Source: Rhododendron vialii (lineage: Eukaryota; Streptophyta; Magnoliopsida; Ericales; Ericaceae). Taken from it: 64,000 nucleotides of DNA. Below are positions 34,453 to 46,599 of this stretch, one piece after another; the stretch's first letter is position 1, and every line of letters begins with the position of its first letter. The notes beneath the pieces were generated by a model. It ran no database searches, was not told the DNA's origin, and was given only the letters and a program-made list of their open reading frames with translations. The position numbers were made by a program, and so were the translations under genes. The stretch is from positions 38,673,001 to 38,737,000 of the forward strand of contig NC_080560.1 of assembly GCF_030253575.1 (NCBI RefSeq), in the 5' to 3' direction.

Positions 34453-37063
34453 ATGGGGTTAACGAAGTGGATTAAAAAGTTGTTCACAGGGAAAAAAGAC
34501 AAGGAGAAAAAACCAAGCAGTACTCAGGCGAATTCCTTAACTAAGTCCGGAATTCTCACCAGGAGTGCTTCGGTTCGTAATCGCGTGCCATCGCCGGACA
34601 GTCCGAAGGAGAGCGACCGGAGATCGCCACCCCGCGTCCCCGCCGTTCGGCCTGCAGACCACGGGGTGCTGGAATCGTGGATGGAGCAGAAGAAAGCGTT
34701 TGCGGTGGCGGCGGCCGCCGCCGAGCTTGTTGGGGCCGTCGCCTACAGGAGAGGTCGTGCTGTTGAGGAGGCGGCTGCTGTCATGATCCAATCTGTTTTT
34801 CGTTCTTATTTGGTACGTATGTACACACACGCAATAAAATTTCATTACATGGTTTTAAATCACGGCAGAAAGAAACATGCACCAGTGATAAGGGAATACC
34901 GACCATATTGACCGATACATAGGTAAATAATGGTATCGAAAGTCAAAAATCCGTTAACCATTACGTAATGGCCGTGTTGAAGACTCTAGTTCATTATGAC
35001 GATAAGCAGTTGATTAGGGGTAAATATGAGAATGATAATTTCATATTTTCGGAGAGAACTAAAAAAAAATTCCGATGAATAAGAACAATAAAAACCTCTT
35101 GGTGAACTATAAGGACTAATCACAGTTTAGAAAACACGAATGATGTTCGTATATTGATTACAACTTGGGTTTTTTTGGAGAGTAAATCAACTACGAAAAT
35201 GATATAGGTACCGACAGTTTCCGTAGGGAAACAGTACCGACGGCCGTGCCGGCCGTCTCTATACATATATATACGAAAAATACGGTGTTTAGATCAAGTA
35301 CCCTACACACATCGGATGCCGTTGATTTTCGCGTGGGCCCCCGCGGTTTTTTTTTTTATAGAATTTTTGGACGGCTCGGATCGGCCGTCCGGTGGCCGGA
35401 GACGGCCCGGCATGGCCGTCGGTACGGTTTCCCTACGTAAACCGTCGGTACTCATAGCAGTACTCACATGAACTATATTACAATTTAATTCGTTTACCAC
35501 AACGATGATCTTAAGTGTTTGGTCAAGTGGGTATGAGAAAGCAATCGTCCTCCATGAGATTGCATGTTCAAATCGCACAGAGGCCAAACATTCCAAAGTC
35601 CAGGGTTACTGGAGGGTTTGTCCGGTCATTAACTTCAGGATGTCGAAATTAGTACTCAAGGTATGTGCAAGCTAATCTGAACATCCGTTATGGAAAAAAA
35701 GCTACATGTTGGACAACTTCAAGTTAAACTCGGGGCTGCATCCATGCCTATACGTGAACTGCTTAGTTGGTGGTGTTTTTGCAGGCTAGAAAAGCATTAA
35801 AGACCTTGAAAGGGCTGGTGAAGGTGCAGGCATTGGTGAGGGGTTATTTAGTAAGAAAACAAACCACGGCGACCCTCCACAGCATGCAGTTACTTGCGAC
35901 GGCCCAAGCCAGGGCACGGTCTCAGAGGATCAGAATGGCCGATGAATCGAACTCTAGTCATCGGATACAGTCCAATCACAGAAAATCCACGGATAGGAGG
36001 TCCAGACAATCAAGTTATGATCAGGTGAGTTTCATTTCCTCGACTAATCAAATTGTGCTATTTCCAGGAACATTCGTTTTCATGTTGGAATTTGGACTAG
36101 GAATTAGAAAGACTTGATGATGTGGTCTGTTTGAGGTGCAGTGATGCTACAATCAATGGAATTTTGATTGATTCTATTCAAGCGACAGGCCGCCTGAAGC
36201 CCCGGGCCGCCCGCTTTTTCTTCATAGCGTTTTTTGAAAACATAAAGTACTTATCTTCCATATGGTTGATGCAGGAAATGGACCGGGGCATGGATGGAAA
36301 CATCAGGATTGTGGAGATGGATGTCGGGGAATCAGAGCGAAGCACAAACAGCAGAAAGAGCCACTCAAGCCACCCTCAAACAGCCCACACAAATCACCGA
36401 CCCTCGAAAGGACCCGCGACGAATCACGCTCACTCGAAGCAAGAACGCCGGGAGTGCTTACCCGTAAAACCATCGGCACTCGTAAGCTCTAGCCCGATAT
36501 CCCGAAGCATGCGTCTTGATCGTGACCGGTACTTTGACGCGGCACAAGGCAGCCCTCAGTACTCGTCCTCCGCGGGGTCCATGCCCGAGTACCCCTCGTA
36601 CGGCGCCCAAACATATCACCGAGTCTTCACGAACGTTGCTTACGCAAAGCATGAATGCCAAGACACATCCCTAATACAACCATCGGCACTCGGGGACTCT
36701 AGCCTGAGGGCCGAAAGTGGGCGTTCCGATGACTACTACTTGGACACGGACCAAAGCAGCCCTTATGGCTCATCCGCAACGTCCAAACTCGAGTATCTCT
36801 CGTACGACTACAGCGTGATGGCTCCGGCTTACATGGAGAATACGGAACCCTCTAAGGCGAAATTGGTGCGGTCGCTAAGTGCACCCAGGACGGGACCGGG
36901 TTCGATTGCGGGGATGTTGAGTAGGAAGAAAAACCCACAAGCCGGGACGAGACCTGATTCGAAGCTTGCTGGGGTGGGTGGGTCGACGGGTAACGAGAGG
37001 GACTATGGAGCTTCTCGTACTGGTCATGCAAATACCGTCAATGGCAAATCTCGCAGTAAGTAA
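34453..37063 (+). CDS. IQD: IQD-3: IQ67-domain calmodulin-binding protein (three exons)
   Basis: Exons 34453-34812, 35785-36024 and 36275-37063 join in phase 0 to encode 462 residues. The start is MGLTKWIKKLFTGKKDKEKK. IQ67 runs from AAVMIQSVFRSYL across the junction to [26 protein letters not shown] and [14 protein letters not shown]. The tail contains the single DUF4005-like unit [20 protein letters not shown] and ends NGKSRSK. Compared with IQD-2, intron 2 is short (250 bases) and remains open in the exon 3 frame, so retention of this intron would not stop translation straight away. Intron 1 carries the shared SINE and a later TIR element. Calmodulin binding is inferred from the family. 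Confidence 0.92.
35194..35470. mobile_element. 277-bp GC-rich TIR element in intron 1 of IQD-3
   Basis: The target duplication AACTA lies at 35189-35193 and 35471-35475; IQD-2 has the uninterrupted site. Inner arms of about 50 bases (TACCGACAGTTTCCGTAGGG, ACAGTACCGACGGCC against GGCCGTCGGTACGG, CCCTACGTAAACCGTCGGTA) are inverted. It carries no protein. Relatives at 32606-32800 and 55665-55945. Confidence 0.85.
35516..35700 (+). repeat. SINE family 1 in intron 1 of IQD-3
   Basis: GTTTGGTCAAGTGGGTATGA, GCATGTTCAAATCGCACAG, GGAGGGTTTGTCCGGTC and the tail CTGAACATCCGTTATGG. It is the paralogue of the IQD-2 copy. Confidence 0.88.
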
Positions 37064-38079
37064 CGAATTGTCATTACTCATTTTCTGTTATTTTCCGTGT
37101 TTTGGAAAGCAAAATTGATTAAAATTTCACGAGAACTTCTATTTTCATCAAGTTTTTTTTTATTGATTAATTTTTTTATTCTTATTTTGAAAATTAGAAA
37201 CTTTATTTGGTATTGTTTAGGAAACCACTGGTTTAAAAGTTAAAAGTTGATTTTTGGTGAATCAATAAACCGCTGATCCTCAGCCACAAAAGAACACAGG
37301 AATCTCAAAAGTCAAAACATGAGAACCTCCGAATGTAGTCTTGTGGCTGAGAATCACTTAATACACGTGCAAAGGACCTTGAGATGAGGATGACCACTAT
37401 TTCACATAAATTGCTAGAGGTTTAGTCGATCATCGCACCGGTTTAAACAGATTGAATATTAGACCATTTAATTTTTTAATATATAAACAATCTAATCCAT
37501 TTTATCTTAAAGTATTATAATTAATTTTTCTGATCGGGCCATAGAGAGAAAAAAAAACTAACATCATAATAGAGTAATAGAAAGTAGATAAAATTGAAAA
37601 AGTGTACTGTTCATAGCCATTATAGCTCAAAATATACCTAATTTGGTGTACATGCTCTAACTAATCTACCCTCCCCAGACTTCACTAACGGGAACTAAAC
37701 TGGATGTAGCTTGCATTCAAAATAAATAAATAAATAATGCCCTGAAAAGTGTTTTTTGTATTTTAAGAATTTTCAGAGATGGATCTTCAGCCTAGTTTTC
37801 TATGTTTCCTAGAAAAATGAAATCAATCTCAATCAAAGTTCATGATTCATTGCTTTTTGACAATGCAGGGACATGGAAATGGAAATAGGTACTGAAAGTA
37901 TTTTCTTTCCGAACTTATGCCTGGATGCTGCAAATTTCCATACTGGAGACTATATAATGGAGCATTACTTTCTCCGTCCCAAATGGATAGTCCACTACGA
38001 CGAGATGCGTAATTTTCAATTCTTGTTACCAAGGTGGGGTTTGGAATGAATTACAGTTGTATTTTTTCCGTCACCGGTG
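37064..38079. other. 3' flank of IQD-3, paralogous to the IQD-1 and IQD-2 flanks
   Basis: Words such as GTGGCTGAGAATCACTTAAT and ACGGGAACTAAACTGGATGT are shared with the flanks of IQD-1 (reverse) and IQD-2. A decayed trace of the duplicated frame lies at about 37850-37990, and a Stowaway-like fragment (TTTCTCCGTCCCAAATGGAT) near 37972. Confidence 0.6.
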
Positions 38080-38390
38080 AACTTTTTTCAGTTTTTGACT
38101 ACAACTATTCATGAAGCTCATGATGTTAATCCACATTATCATGTCACCCTAACCAAGTTAGGAAATTACAAACCTAGACATTGCGTCGATCCCACACATT
38201 GCCCATAACTTACAATTTTGTCTAGTCCATCAACTAGACACTCGACTTTTTCAAGCAGCTTAAAACACAGTCTCTGCACACCGCAGATGTAATTATCCGA
38301 GTAGATAAAATTTTGAAGATTTGGCAATGAACATAAACAGTACTAGTTGGAATCTCAATGAAAATACTATTACTTTGCCTCTAGCATTTC
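38080..38390 (-). pseudogene. LRX pseudogene tail, reverse strand
   Basis: On the minus strand it reads GAGATTCCAACTAGTACTG, CAAATCTTCAAAATTTT, GGATAATTACATCTGCGGTG, then AAAAAGTCGAGTGTCTAG. These match the LRX pseudogene at 16450-16690 and its flank. It lies beyond IQD-3 as the 17.6-kb copy lies beyond IQD-1, so an LRX fragment travelled with the IQD duplication. Confidence 0.82.
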
Positions 38391-38530
38391 TCCCCACAAT
38401 TACCAAATGATGCATCCTTGGCCTAAGATGGGAACGGGGCGGTAGTGTGTCGTATTGTAAGGGATGATGGGAAATTTCAAATTTGTGTACTTTTTGTGTT
38501 ACAGTGATGACGAAGAGATTGTCTTATTCA

Positions 38531-38745
38531 CGGAGGTTCCGTGAACAAGCTTTTCACGGAAAACGCGCGATCTCAATCGTCCGTTTCTGCAATCAACGGT
38601 TGAGATTTATTTTTAATTTATGACATGTATTAAACATTTCTTACCGTTAATAGTTTGTCTTCAATCTGAAACGTCCAAAACACTTTTGGACGGCCAAGAT
38701 TGACCTCGATAAATTTTATTTACGGAAGCTCCGTAAATAAAAAAT
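38531..38745. mobile_element. small TIR element (relative at 58702-58932)
   Basis: Ends TATTCACGGAGGTTCCGTGA and TTTACGGAAGCTCCGTAAAT are inverted. The interior AAACACTTTTGGACGGCC and the CGCGCGATCTCAATCGTCCG word recur reversed near 58.8 kb. Confidence 0.65.
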
Positions 38746-39079
38746 TTCCCGATTATGAAATAATGAAATCAAAACCATCTAAATCATATCATAAATAAAA
38801 AATTGGCCTAAGGTCCACTATAACATGTTTCTAACCCGCTAGGTCCACTGATCAAGTTTATAACCCACTAAGTCCACTAATATGTATTTAGTAAGGCATA
38901 AAGTCCACTACATTTAAAAAGGAAAATAGTGCCTGACAGAATTACCCTTCCGTTCAAATCCCATCCGTTTAGCCCATTATCCCTTCTACTTTTGAAATCA
39001 CGCCAATCACGGCAGTGACGTTGGAATTTTGCGACAAAAAGAAAGAGGGAGTTTTATGACAGAGAGAAAAAAGGAAGAT

Positions 39080-40260
39080 CACATATAACGTTATATACTC
39101 GTTCAACAGTTCACATTTAACGTTAGATACTTACATTTTACGTCATATACTCATTCATCAGCTCACATTTAACGTTATATACTCATTCGCACATGACAAA
39201 AGATCACATATAACGATATTAACGATGCAAACCTAAAATGATTATGGTTGTTTAGGTTTAACCTTATATAATGTCACATGTTCATTTTTTCAAGGGATAC
39301 ACATGACAAAAACATACATTTAACGTTAGATATTCATTTATCAGAAAAAATGAAATTTTGATCTGGCCTCATATAACAATGTTAAATGTGAAATGGACAT
39401 TTGATTAGTGGTTCGGTTAAATATATAACGTTATCAAAAGTGAGTCAGTGAAGCCGCCGCGTGGACCAGTTCAATAAAGTAAAATATATAATGTTATATG
39501 TGAGTTTCTATGTAGTGAAACTCCAAAAAAGAGAGAGGAACATATACCATTATTTGGGTATTATTCAGAACATGAATAACAAATCAATTTCATTGATTTA
39601 TGAGGCTTACATAGTTATAAATTTGATCGATAGATCTACAAAATGGATTCAAAGTCTTCTGAATAGCAATATAAAAACAAGATAAATAAATTATACCAAA
39701 AAACTTTTAAAAAATTAAAATTCTAAATCTAATGGCATTGGCTGTCTTTTCAGACTCAACGATCCTGATGTGGCTCTTCAACTTCATCATGTATCTTTGG
39801 TAGAAGGATTTGATGTGGAGGGCTCTTCTGAGGTTGGAGTTCATCATTAACTCTATCACCACAGTGTCATTATGATTATTTGTGAAGAACTGAACTCTGT
39901 TATAGACATATATGGTTATCAGAAACACACATATAACGTTATATGGTTTACTTTATTGAATTGGTTCGCGCAGCGACATCAATGACTTGCTTCTAATGAC
40001 CATAGACAGATTCAGACATATAACATTATATGTTCAGAAAAACTGACATATGACAATATATAGTCACAGAGGTTGACACATAAACAATCCACATATAATG
40101 GCACAACAGTGTATCGATATTTAACCTTATATGTCTGAATCTGTCCCAAATAACCAATTGACGACATAAAGAATCGAAACAAATTGACAAATAAAAAGTC
40201 CACATATAACCACACAACAGTGTATTGCCATATAACCTTATATTCACACATATATGTGTC
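39080..40260. repeat. array of AACGTT-centred palindromes in the MULE
   Basis: Many variants of CATATAACGTTATATG (a perfect palindrome) at about 39083, 39112, 39134, 39165, 39202, 39312, 39424, 39932, 40018, 40050, 40122 and 40230, at irregular spacing. The last ones lie next to a repeated GGTTCGCGCAGCG-type word (39963, 40375). No frame here looks coding. Confidence 0.8.
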
Positions 40261-40420
40261 TCATATACGGAGAACATACCATATCATTTTATAATATAGT
40301 TATATGTACAAATAAAAATAACATATATTTATACACACAAATTAATAAACTACTAAATTTATGCTATTGAATAGGTCCGCGTAGCGGCTTATAAACCTCT
40401 TAGAAACCTGAATATATAAC

Positions 40421-42308
40421 TGTAGGCACCCCAATCTGGGCTTCCAGATTAGTTTACTTACAGTTTTTGATTCCTCGATGATGAAATGGATCAAGAACAC
40501 CCCGGGAATGATAGCGTGTTTGAGCTTTGAGTGTTTGCAAAATCCTTGAACCTAACCTAGCCTAAGCCACTTCAAAAACCAAAAACCCTACTGATGCGCG
40601 CCAGGGTGCAACCATCCCGCGCCGGGGCGCACCATCGTGCGCCTGACTCACTCCATCGCGCGACAGAGCGCCAGGACGCACCATCGCGCGACAGACTGAC
40701 TCCGTCGCGCGACGGTCCAACCTACCACCAATCTTTCTGAAGGAGGACAGTTGGCCACCAATGCAACTCTCAGCCAGCCTCGTGGACTGACTGAACTCCT
40801 TTCCTGGCACCAACCAAATCCACCATCTCCCCCTATATATACCCCCCCATGGTTATTCTTTCAAAGGGTTACCAAATTTTAAGCCCAAAGAAGGATTACA
40901 CTCACAATCCTCCATTTTCACACTTCAACCATTCAAGAACAAAGCTTGTTCTTTCCTTCTACCACTCAAACTCCTCAATCAAGCCTTCAAACATCAAAGT
41001 TCAAACATCTTTCAAACTCAAAACCGAAGGCATAACTTACCTTTGTTCTGTTTTCTGTTCTGATCCCTGAGGGGAGCTGGCAGAGCCAAGGCTGGTAATC
41101 AATACCAGTCCTGGTCCTAAAGCTGGCAAGGTTTCAAAAACTATCGTGGTAGGAACCAACGCGCGATGGTCCCACTCTCACGCGCGACACTCCGTTGTTG
41201 CACGCGATGGACCGCGTGGGGATTGGTTTCCTACTGTTTTATGCTTTATTATGTTATAGATCACTGTTAAGCATGTTAAAAATCAGTTTACTGCTTTCCT
41301 TTGTTAGAAATTGCTAGTATGTAGTTCAATTTGCATGTCTGCGGTTTTGGAGTACCCCTGGGATCATTCTGGACCTGTCCCAGAACCCAGAAATGTGTAA
41401 ACCAAACACCGGTCCGCGCCAGGGCGCACCATCGCGCGCCAAACTGGCTCCATCACGCGACAGAGCGCCAGGGCGCATCCTCGCGCGCCAGACTAGCTCC
41501 GTCGCGCAATAGTATGTCTCTAACCAGTGAGTGGCCTTGCACGGGTAGCTTAGTTTTTGGTCATTATTTTGTCCCCACACTGTTTATGGGGTGTTTTATT
41601 AATTTGTAGGGCTTTACAACCTTTAAACTGTATATTATGCTTCTTATAACTGCGTGGTTTGTCCTGGGTGTGCACTGGTCCTTCCATAGCCCAGAGGGTT
41701 TGAGAATAAGAGCTGTGGGTTTGAGCTCACCGGCGCGCACGTGTCTTGGAGTTGTGTGCGCATGAGTGAACAGTATGTAGTGACTTGTTCAGTGCATGTT
41801 GGTTTCTTCCTGCGCACGTCATTCCAAAACAGGGGCTTCCCAGTTTGTTTAAACTCCCACAGCAGTCTGTTCTCATCCTATACTAACTGTTCATCTATGC
41901 TATCATTTACATCCTGCAAACATGTTACAGTTTTAATTCCCGTTAAACTGTTCCCCCGCCCTAATTGGCTAAAGAATTGATTAATCAAACAGAATCGCAA
42001 AACAAGTATTTTCGCAAATGCCTAAGTAGAGACCGATCTCCGGATTGGGCGAGAGGGGTGCCATAAAACCATTTCCCTCTCGTAACCTGGCTCCCGAACC
42101 CAGATATGGTTATGACGGACTGGTTCCTTAAACTTTTTCAAATCAATCAGTGCGGCAAGTGCTTCGAAATACGGTTCCTTGGGTGTCGGACCTTCAAACC
42201 CGAGTGGCGACTCTGTATTTTGCGAGCGCTTGCTTCCCCGCTCGCGCTCCCTCGACCCGGGCCCTTTGCGTTTTAGAATCCGAAAATTCCAAGGGCACGC
42301 TGCCCATA
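40421..42308 (+). mobile_element. solo-LTR-like fossil, 1.9 kb
   Basis: Starts TGTAGGCACCCCAATCTGGG and ends near GCACGCTGCCCATA, with ATAAC on both sides (40416-40420 and 42309-42313). A TATA-like stretch lies near 40835. It carries no coding domains. Clusters of GCGCG-rich words (about 40590-40720, 41160-41215, 41410-41510) mark it. A related, truncated copy begins at 44401. Probably Ty3/gypsy-type, but no internal region survives to prove it. Confidence 0.65.
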
Positions 42309-42489
42309 ATAACCATATATATTCACAGAGCAAAATGACAACCGAACAAAATGATAAAATACCATACATCTTCACAGAACAAAATGATATATATAAACAA
42401 CCAATAGGAGAATATATAACGTCATATAATGTTACACAATAACATATAACATTACAATGTTATAACGTAATGTTATATGTTTACATCCG

Positions 42490-43149
42490 GGAGTGTGGGG
42501 GCGGAGCCCCCACGACACAAATGATATTTTGAAGAACTTGTGGTGTAATTTCGGCCATAGAACCTGACCTAATTATATTGTAGTCGGTATGTAATTAGAG
42601 TTATATGTTAAAGACTCAGATGTAAACATATAGCATCATATGTTCTTCCATTGTAATGAAAATGATTTCAGAAGCTCATATATAACATTATATGACCCCA
42701 TAAGTTCATCCAAAACCTTAACCAAACCAAATATGAACAAATAGTAACAAATAACCTTATATGTTCAACCCTAAATTAAACTCGACTTACCTGTTTGTGT
42801 TGAAAACAACGACAATGGTGGGAATGAAGCCGACGGTGGGAAAGGACGACGATCTAGTGGAGATTTGTGCAGATCTCGTTTGGTGACGCGCTGGCGACCT
42901 ATACTTTTGTTGAACACGAAGGTGATGCGGAAGTGAGATGCGATGGCGACAGCGAGGCTGGGACGGGATGCGACAGGGACAGGAGGTGGGTGGCGATGGC
43001 AACGGGAACGGGAGGCTGGCATGGGATGTGACGGCGATTGGAGGTGGGCGGCAACGACGGCGACGACAGAAGGTTGAGTTGAGATGCTTGTCCCGACGGC
43101 TCCCTCCTCTCTCTCTCTTTGATCTCTCTCTCTTTCTCTCCCGACGACA
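42490..43149. repeat. MULE internal unit A
   Basis: A 660-base unit: GGCGGAGCCCCCAC hairpin, CTTGTGGTGTAATTTCGGCC, a stretch with AACATTATATGA words, then a GC-rich end (GGCGACAGCGAGGCTGGGAC) running into CT repeats. Repeated directly as unit B and again as unit C. The basic or Pro-rich frames in it are compositional. Confidence 0.88.
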
Positions 43150-43909
43150 GGAGTGTAGGGGCGGAGCCCCCACGGCACAAACGATACTTTGAAGAACTTG
43201 TGGTGTAATTTCGGCGATAGAACCTGACCTAATTATATTGTAGTCGGTATGTAATTAGAGTTATATGTTAAAGACTCAGATGTAAACATATAGCATCATA
43301 TGTTCTTCCATTGTAATGAAAATGATTTCAGAAGATCATATATAACATTATATGATCCCATAAGTTCATCCAAAACCTTAACCAAACCAAATGTGAACAA
43401 ATAGTAACAAATAACCTTATATGTTCAACCCTAAATTAAACTCGACTTACCTGTTTGTGTTGAAAACAACGGCAATGGTGGGAATGAAGCCGACGGTGGG
43501 AAAGGACAACGATCTCATGGAAATTTGTGCAGATCTCGTTTGGTGACGCGCTGGCGACCTATACTTTTGTTGAACACGAAGGTGATGCGGAGGTGAGATG
43601 CAATGGCGACAGCGAGGCTGGGACGGGATGCGACAGAGACAGGAGGTGGATGGCGATGGCAACGAGAATGGGAGGCTGGGATGGGATGTGACGGCGACTG
43701 GAGGTGGGCGACAATGACGGCGACGACAGGAGGTTGAGTTGAGATGCTTGTCCCGGCGGCTCCCTCCTCTCTCTCTCTCTCTCCCCCCCCCCCCCCCCCC
43801 CCCCCCCCACACGTTTGAAGGAAATGAAAAAGAAACTGCTATAGTGGGGTATATATAGTGATTAGGGCTACAGGGTTATGAAACTGCTATAGTGGACTTA
43901 TGAAAAATT
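43150..43909. repeat. MULE internal unit B with its own right terminus
   Basis: Copy of unit A followed by (CT)n, a run of about 26 C (43783-43808), then AACTGCTATAGTGGACTTAT and GAAAAATTCTCC, the right terminus found at 51887 in a shorter form. Confidence 0.88.
43783..43808. repeat. poly(C) run
   Basis: About 26 consecutive C directly after a CT tract, on the unit B counterpart of the unit C CT tract. Length may vary or reflect assembly error. Confidence 0.85.
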
Positions 43910-44400
43910 CTCCATTCAAACTATCACTAGAAGGCTTCAATCCTTGCTTGTCGAAAGGAATATTTGGGACGGTTTGTGTCTCGAAGTTAGGGATCAGGTT
44001 CGGGATCTTCGGAGTGAAGTCGAGAACAAGAACATATTTGAAACTAGGGATTTGCTTGGTAATTTCGCAACTCGCAAATGCCTAATATTGACGCCGCGGT
44101 GAAGAAAAGAGAGTGGTGGATTGAAGAGGCGGCGGGTCAATAGAGAATGAGAATAAAATTGAGAGAACATAGAAGAAGTGTAAGGGTTTCCTGGTGAAGA
44201 GGAAAAAAGGTCAAAAGGTGAAAGAGGAGAAATCTCTCGTGAAAGAGACGAATCCAACTTGGTTGCTTTTAGTAAAGAGGGCAAGATTGTTAGATTACAT
44301 ACGAGTTCGTGGCACTATAAAAAAAATAGTCGTGGCATTATCTCTATCCTACTCTAAAATGCTACTATTAGCCTTTACAAAATAGTGATAAATGACAGTG
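43910..44400. other. unidentified DNA inside the MULE
   Basis: Contains TTGCTTGTCGAAAGGAATAT and GATCAGGTTCGGGATCTTCG; short frames on both strands, none recognised. It may be captured host sequence. Confidence 0.4.
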
Positions 44401-45300
44401 TAGACACCTCAATCTGGGCCTCCGAATAATCTTTAAGTTCCCCGATGATGAAATAAGAAAAAATATACTTTCAAGGCTTGGATTGTTGCTCCCTTCTTAC
44501 TCCTTCTCTAACCTCAAGAAAATCCCATTTTAAACATATATGGTGGCCCTAGGTTCAATTGCAAAAGAGAAATATGCGTTTACTTTGTCAAAAATAATTT
44601 TTTCCATGACACATTGAGGGTAAAATGGACACATATTTCAATGTATAAAATGTCTTTGAGTGAAATCAATTGGGTTAGAAAGAGGACTCGACAAGCTTTT
44701 CAACGCTTCAAACCGCGCTCAAATCCGAGTTTGGGAGTATTCGGGGCGCCCCCGCGAAGTTTGGTGAGCTGTGCTGTCTCGAAAAACCGCACGGCATTTC
44801 CAAACGCTGAACGGCATTTCAGAAAAATTCAAAAATCACTCCACTGCACGGCCTTCAGGAGGAGCGTCTGACAGATTCCCATGCGTGTCAGCAGATTGGC
44901 CAGAGCACATTTTGCACATTTTTTTTCCTTTGGGTGCACTCCAAGCATTTTTTTGCCTATAAATACACTCTTTCTCTTAAAGAAAAAGGACCCCCTTAAT
45001 TCTCTCTCTACAACCCTTTACACCCATCACCACCATATACATCTCTTTCTTTCTCTACATCAACCTACAAGCTGGGCTATTACAAAATCACTTTGAAATT
45101 GATTTTTCTTCTTATTCTCTCTACAAAAGTTCATCAAATCTCCCCTAAACTCAGAAATCCCACTGATTTTAGGGATTTTCAGTCCTTATCAACCTTCATT
45201 CCTCCACATTCAAGCTTCGATCAAAAGGTATAAATAAATTCCTTGGGCTAAAACGTGTTTTAGCCTTGAGGGGAGCTCACCGAGGCCCTTCCTAGTTCAT
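44401..45300 (+). mobile_element. partial LTR fossil, relative of 40421-42308
   Basis: Begins TGTAGACACCTCAATCTGGG and shares CCCGATGATGAAATA and CTTGAGGGGAGCTCACCGAG-type words with the first LTR. A TATA-like CCTATAAATACAC stands near 44957. The right end is not found, so it is truncated or too diverged; the end given is approximate. Confidence 0.5.
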
Positions 45301-46599
45301 CTATACTGGGTTTGGGCCTCAAACGAGCTTTATATTCAAAAAGCACAAAAAAAAAAAAGAACAGCTTCTGCATTGGATGCGCTACATCGTGCGGCGTAGT
45401 GTGTTACACCGTGCATCATTTTATTTTTTTTGTACATGCTCCTTATGTTATTTTGTTTAGTCTTTTTTTTTTTTTTTGCGTAGATTTATTTCATAATGGA
45501 TTTTCAATTTAAAAGTCACTTTTGATTCTACTAACATTCTAAAACATCTCAAAATGGCTTTTAGTAAGATTTTGTATAATAAAATGAATCAAAAACTTCA
45601 CAATCTGTTTTTCGGAAACTCCGAATACAAAAAAGTCCATTTTAGAGGCCAAGGATTCATTTTATGATGCAAACTCGAACCATTCTGGAATATGCAGAAA
45701 TATGTACCGCACGGTATTCCTAGTACACTGTGCGATGTATTTTTCTGCCGCGCCGCATTTATTTTGATAGTAGCAGTTTTTGACTTTGTACAACTTTCTG
45801 TTATTTATACATCGTACATCCATTTCATACTGTACAATTTGCACTCCAAGCACGCCAATATGTTATATTAAACCCCATGCCCCTTTTTCCGTATATGTTT
45901 TTAAAGTTAAGTTTTTTAAACGATATTAAAGCCCACATTAAAAATATTTGTTAATGTCACTTCCCTTCTTATTTTTTCCCTATTTGTTAACGTCACTCTC
46001 CACAAATAGTACTAAGTCTATTTTTATGGTCACTTAAGAGAGAGAGTTGGTAGTTGTGAGTGTAATAGTAGTCCGGACAAAGTGAATCATGTCATAAACT
46101 GTGGAGATATAGCTATGAAAAATATTGCTTTCGAGGCAATGATTTTATTTACTCTTGGAAGAGATTTGATGTGGAAAACATCAATAGAGATGGGATTTTA
46201 GCCCAATTAGTTTAATCAATCTTTGTGGAAACTCGACTCAACGCTTAAAGTGAAACTCGACTCAATTAGTTTAATCACGCTTAAGATGCTAGGGACATCC
46301 TCAACTGAGACACCTGTGGGACATCCTAGACACGTAGGGACACGACTCAACTGAGACACCTGTGAGACACCGAGTGGTCTTCATAACGTATCAAACTTGT
46401 TTTGGGAATTATAATTTACAACAAAGTTAACTAAGGTTAGCAACATCATGCAATTATCAAAAAGATGCTAGAGCATACGTAGTGCAATAATCAAAACTAA
46501 ATCTAGCAATATTAGCTCAAAAAGAGCTCACATAGAATCCAAAGTCACATAAACCCAGACTAACAAAGTTCAACAAACATGCCATACAATGAATAACGC
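45301..46599. other. AT-rich DNA inside the MULE
   Basis: No gene recognised. Contains long T runs, the words ACATCCTAGACACGTAGGGA and CAACTGAGACACCTGTG repeated at 46300-46370, and a trace of a GAGCAT-type TIR element near 46450. Confidence 0.4.

Noticed and set aside
42771-43192. Frames rich in Arg, Ser and Pro in units A and B (also 43447-43812, 51501-51761)
   Set aside because: Several frames are open at once on both strands because of GC-rich, simple composition; none shows a domain or a consistent frame between units.
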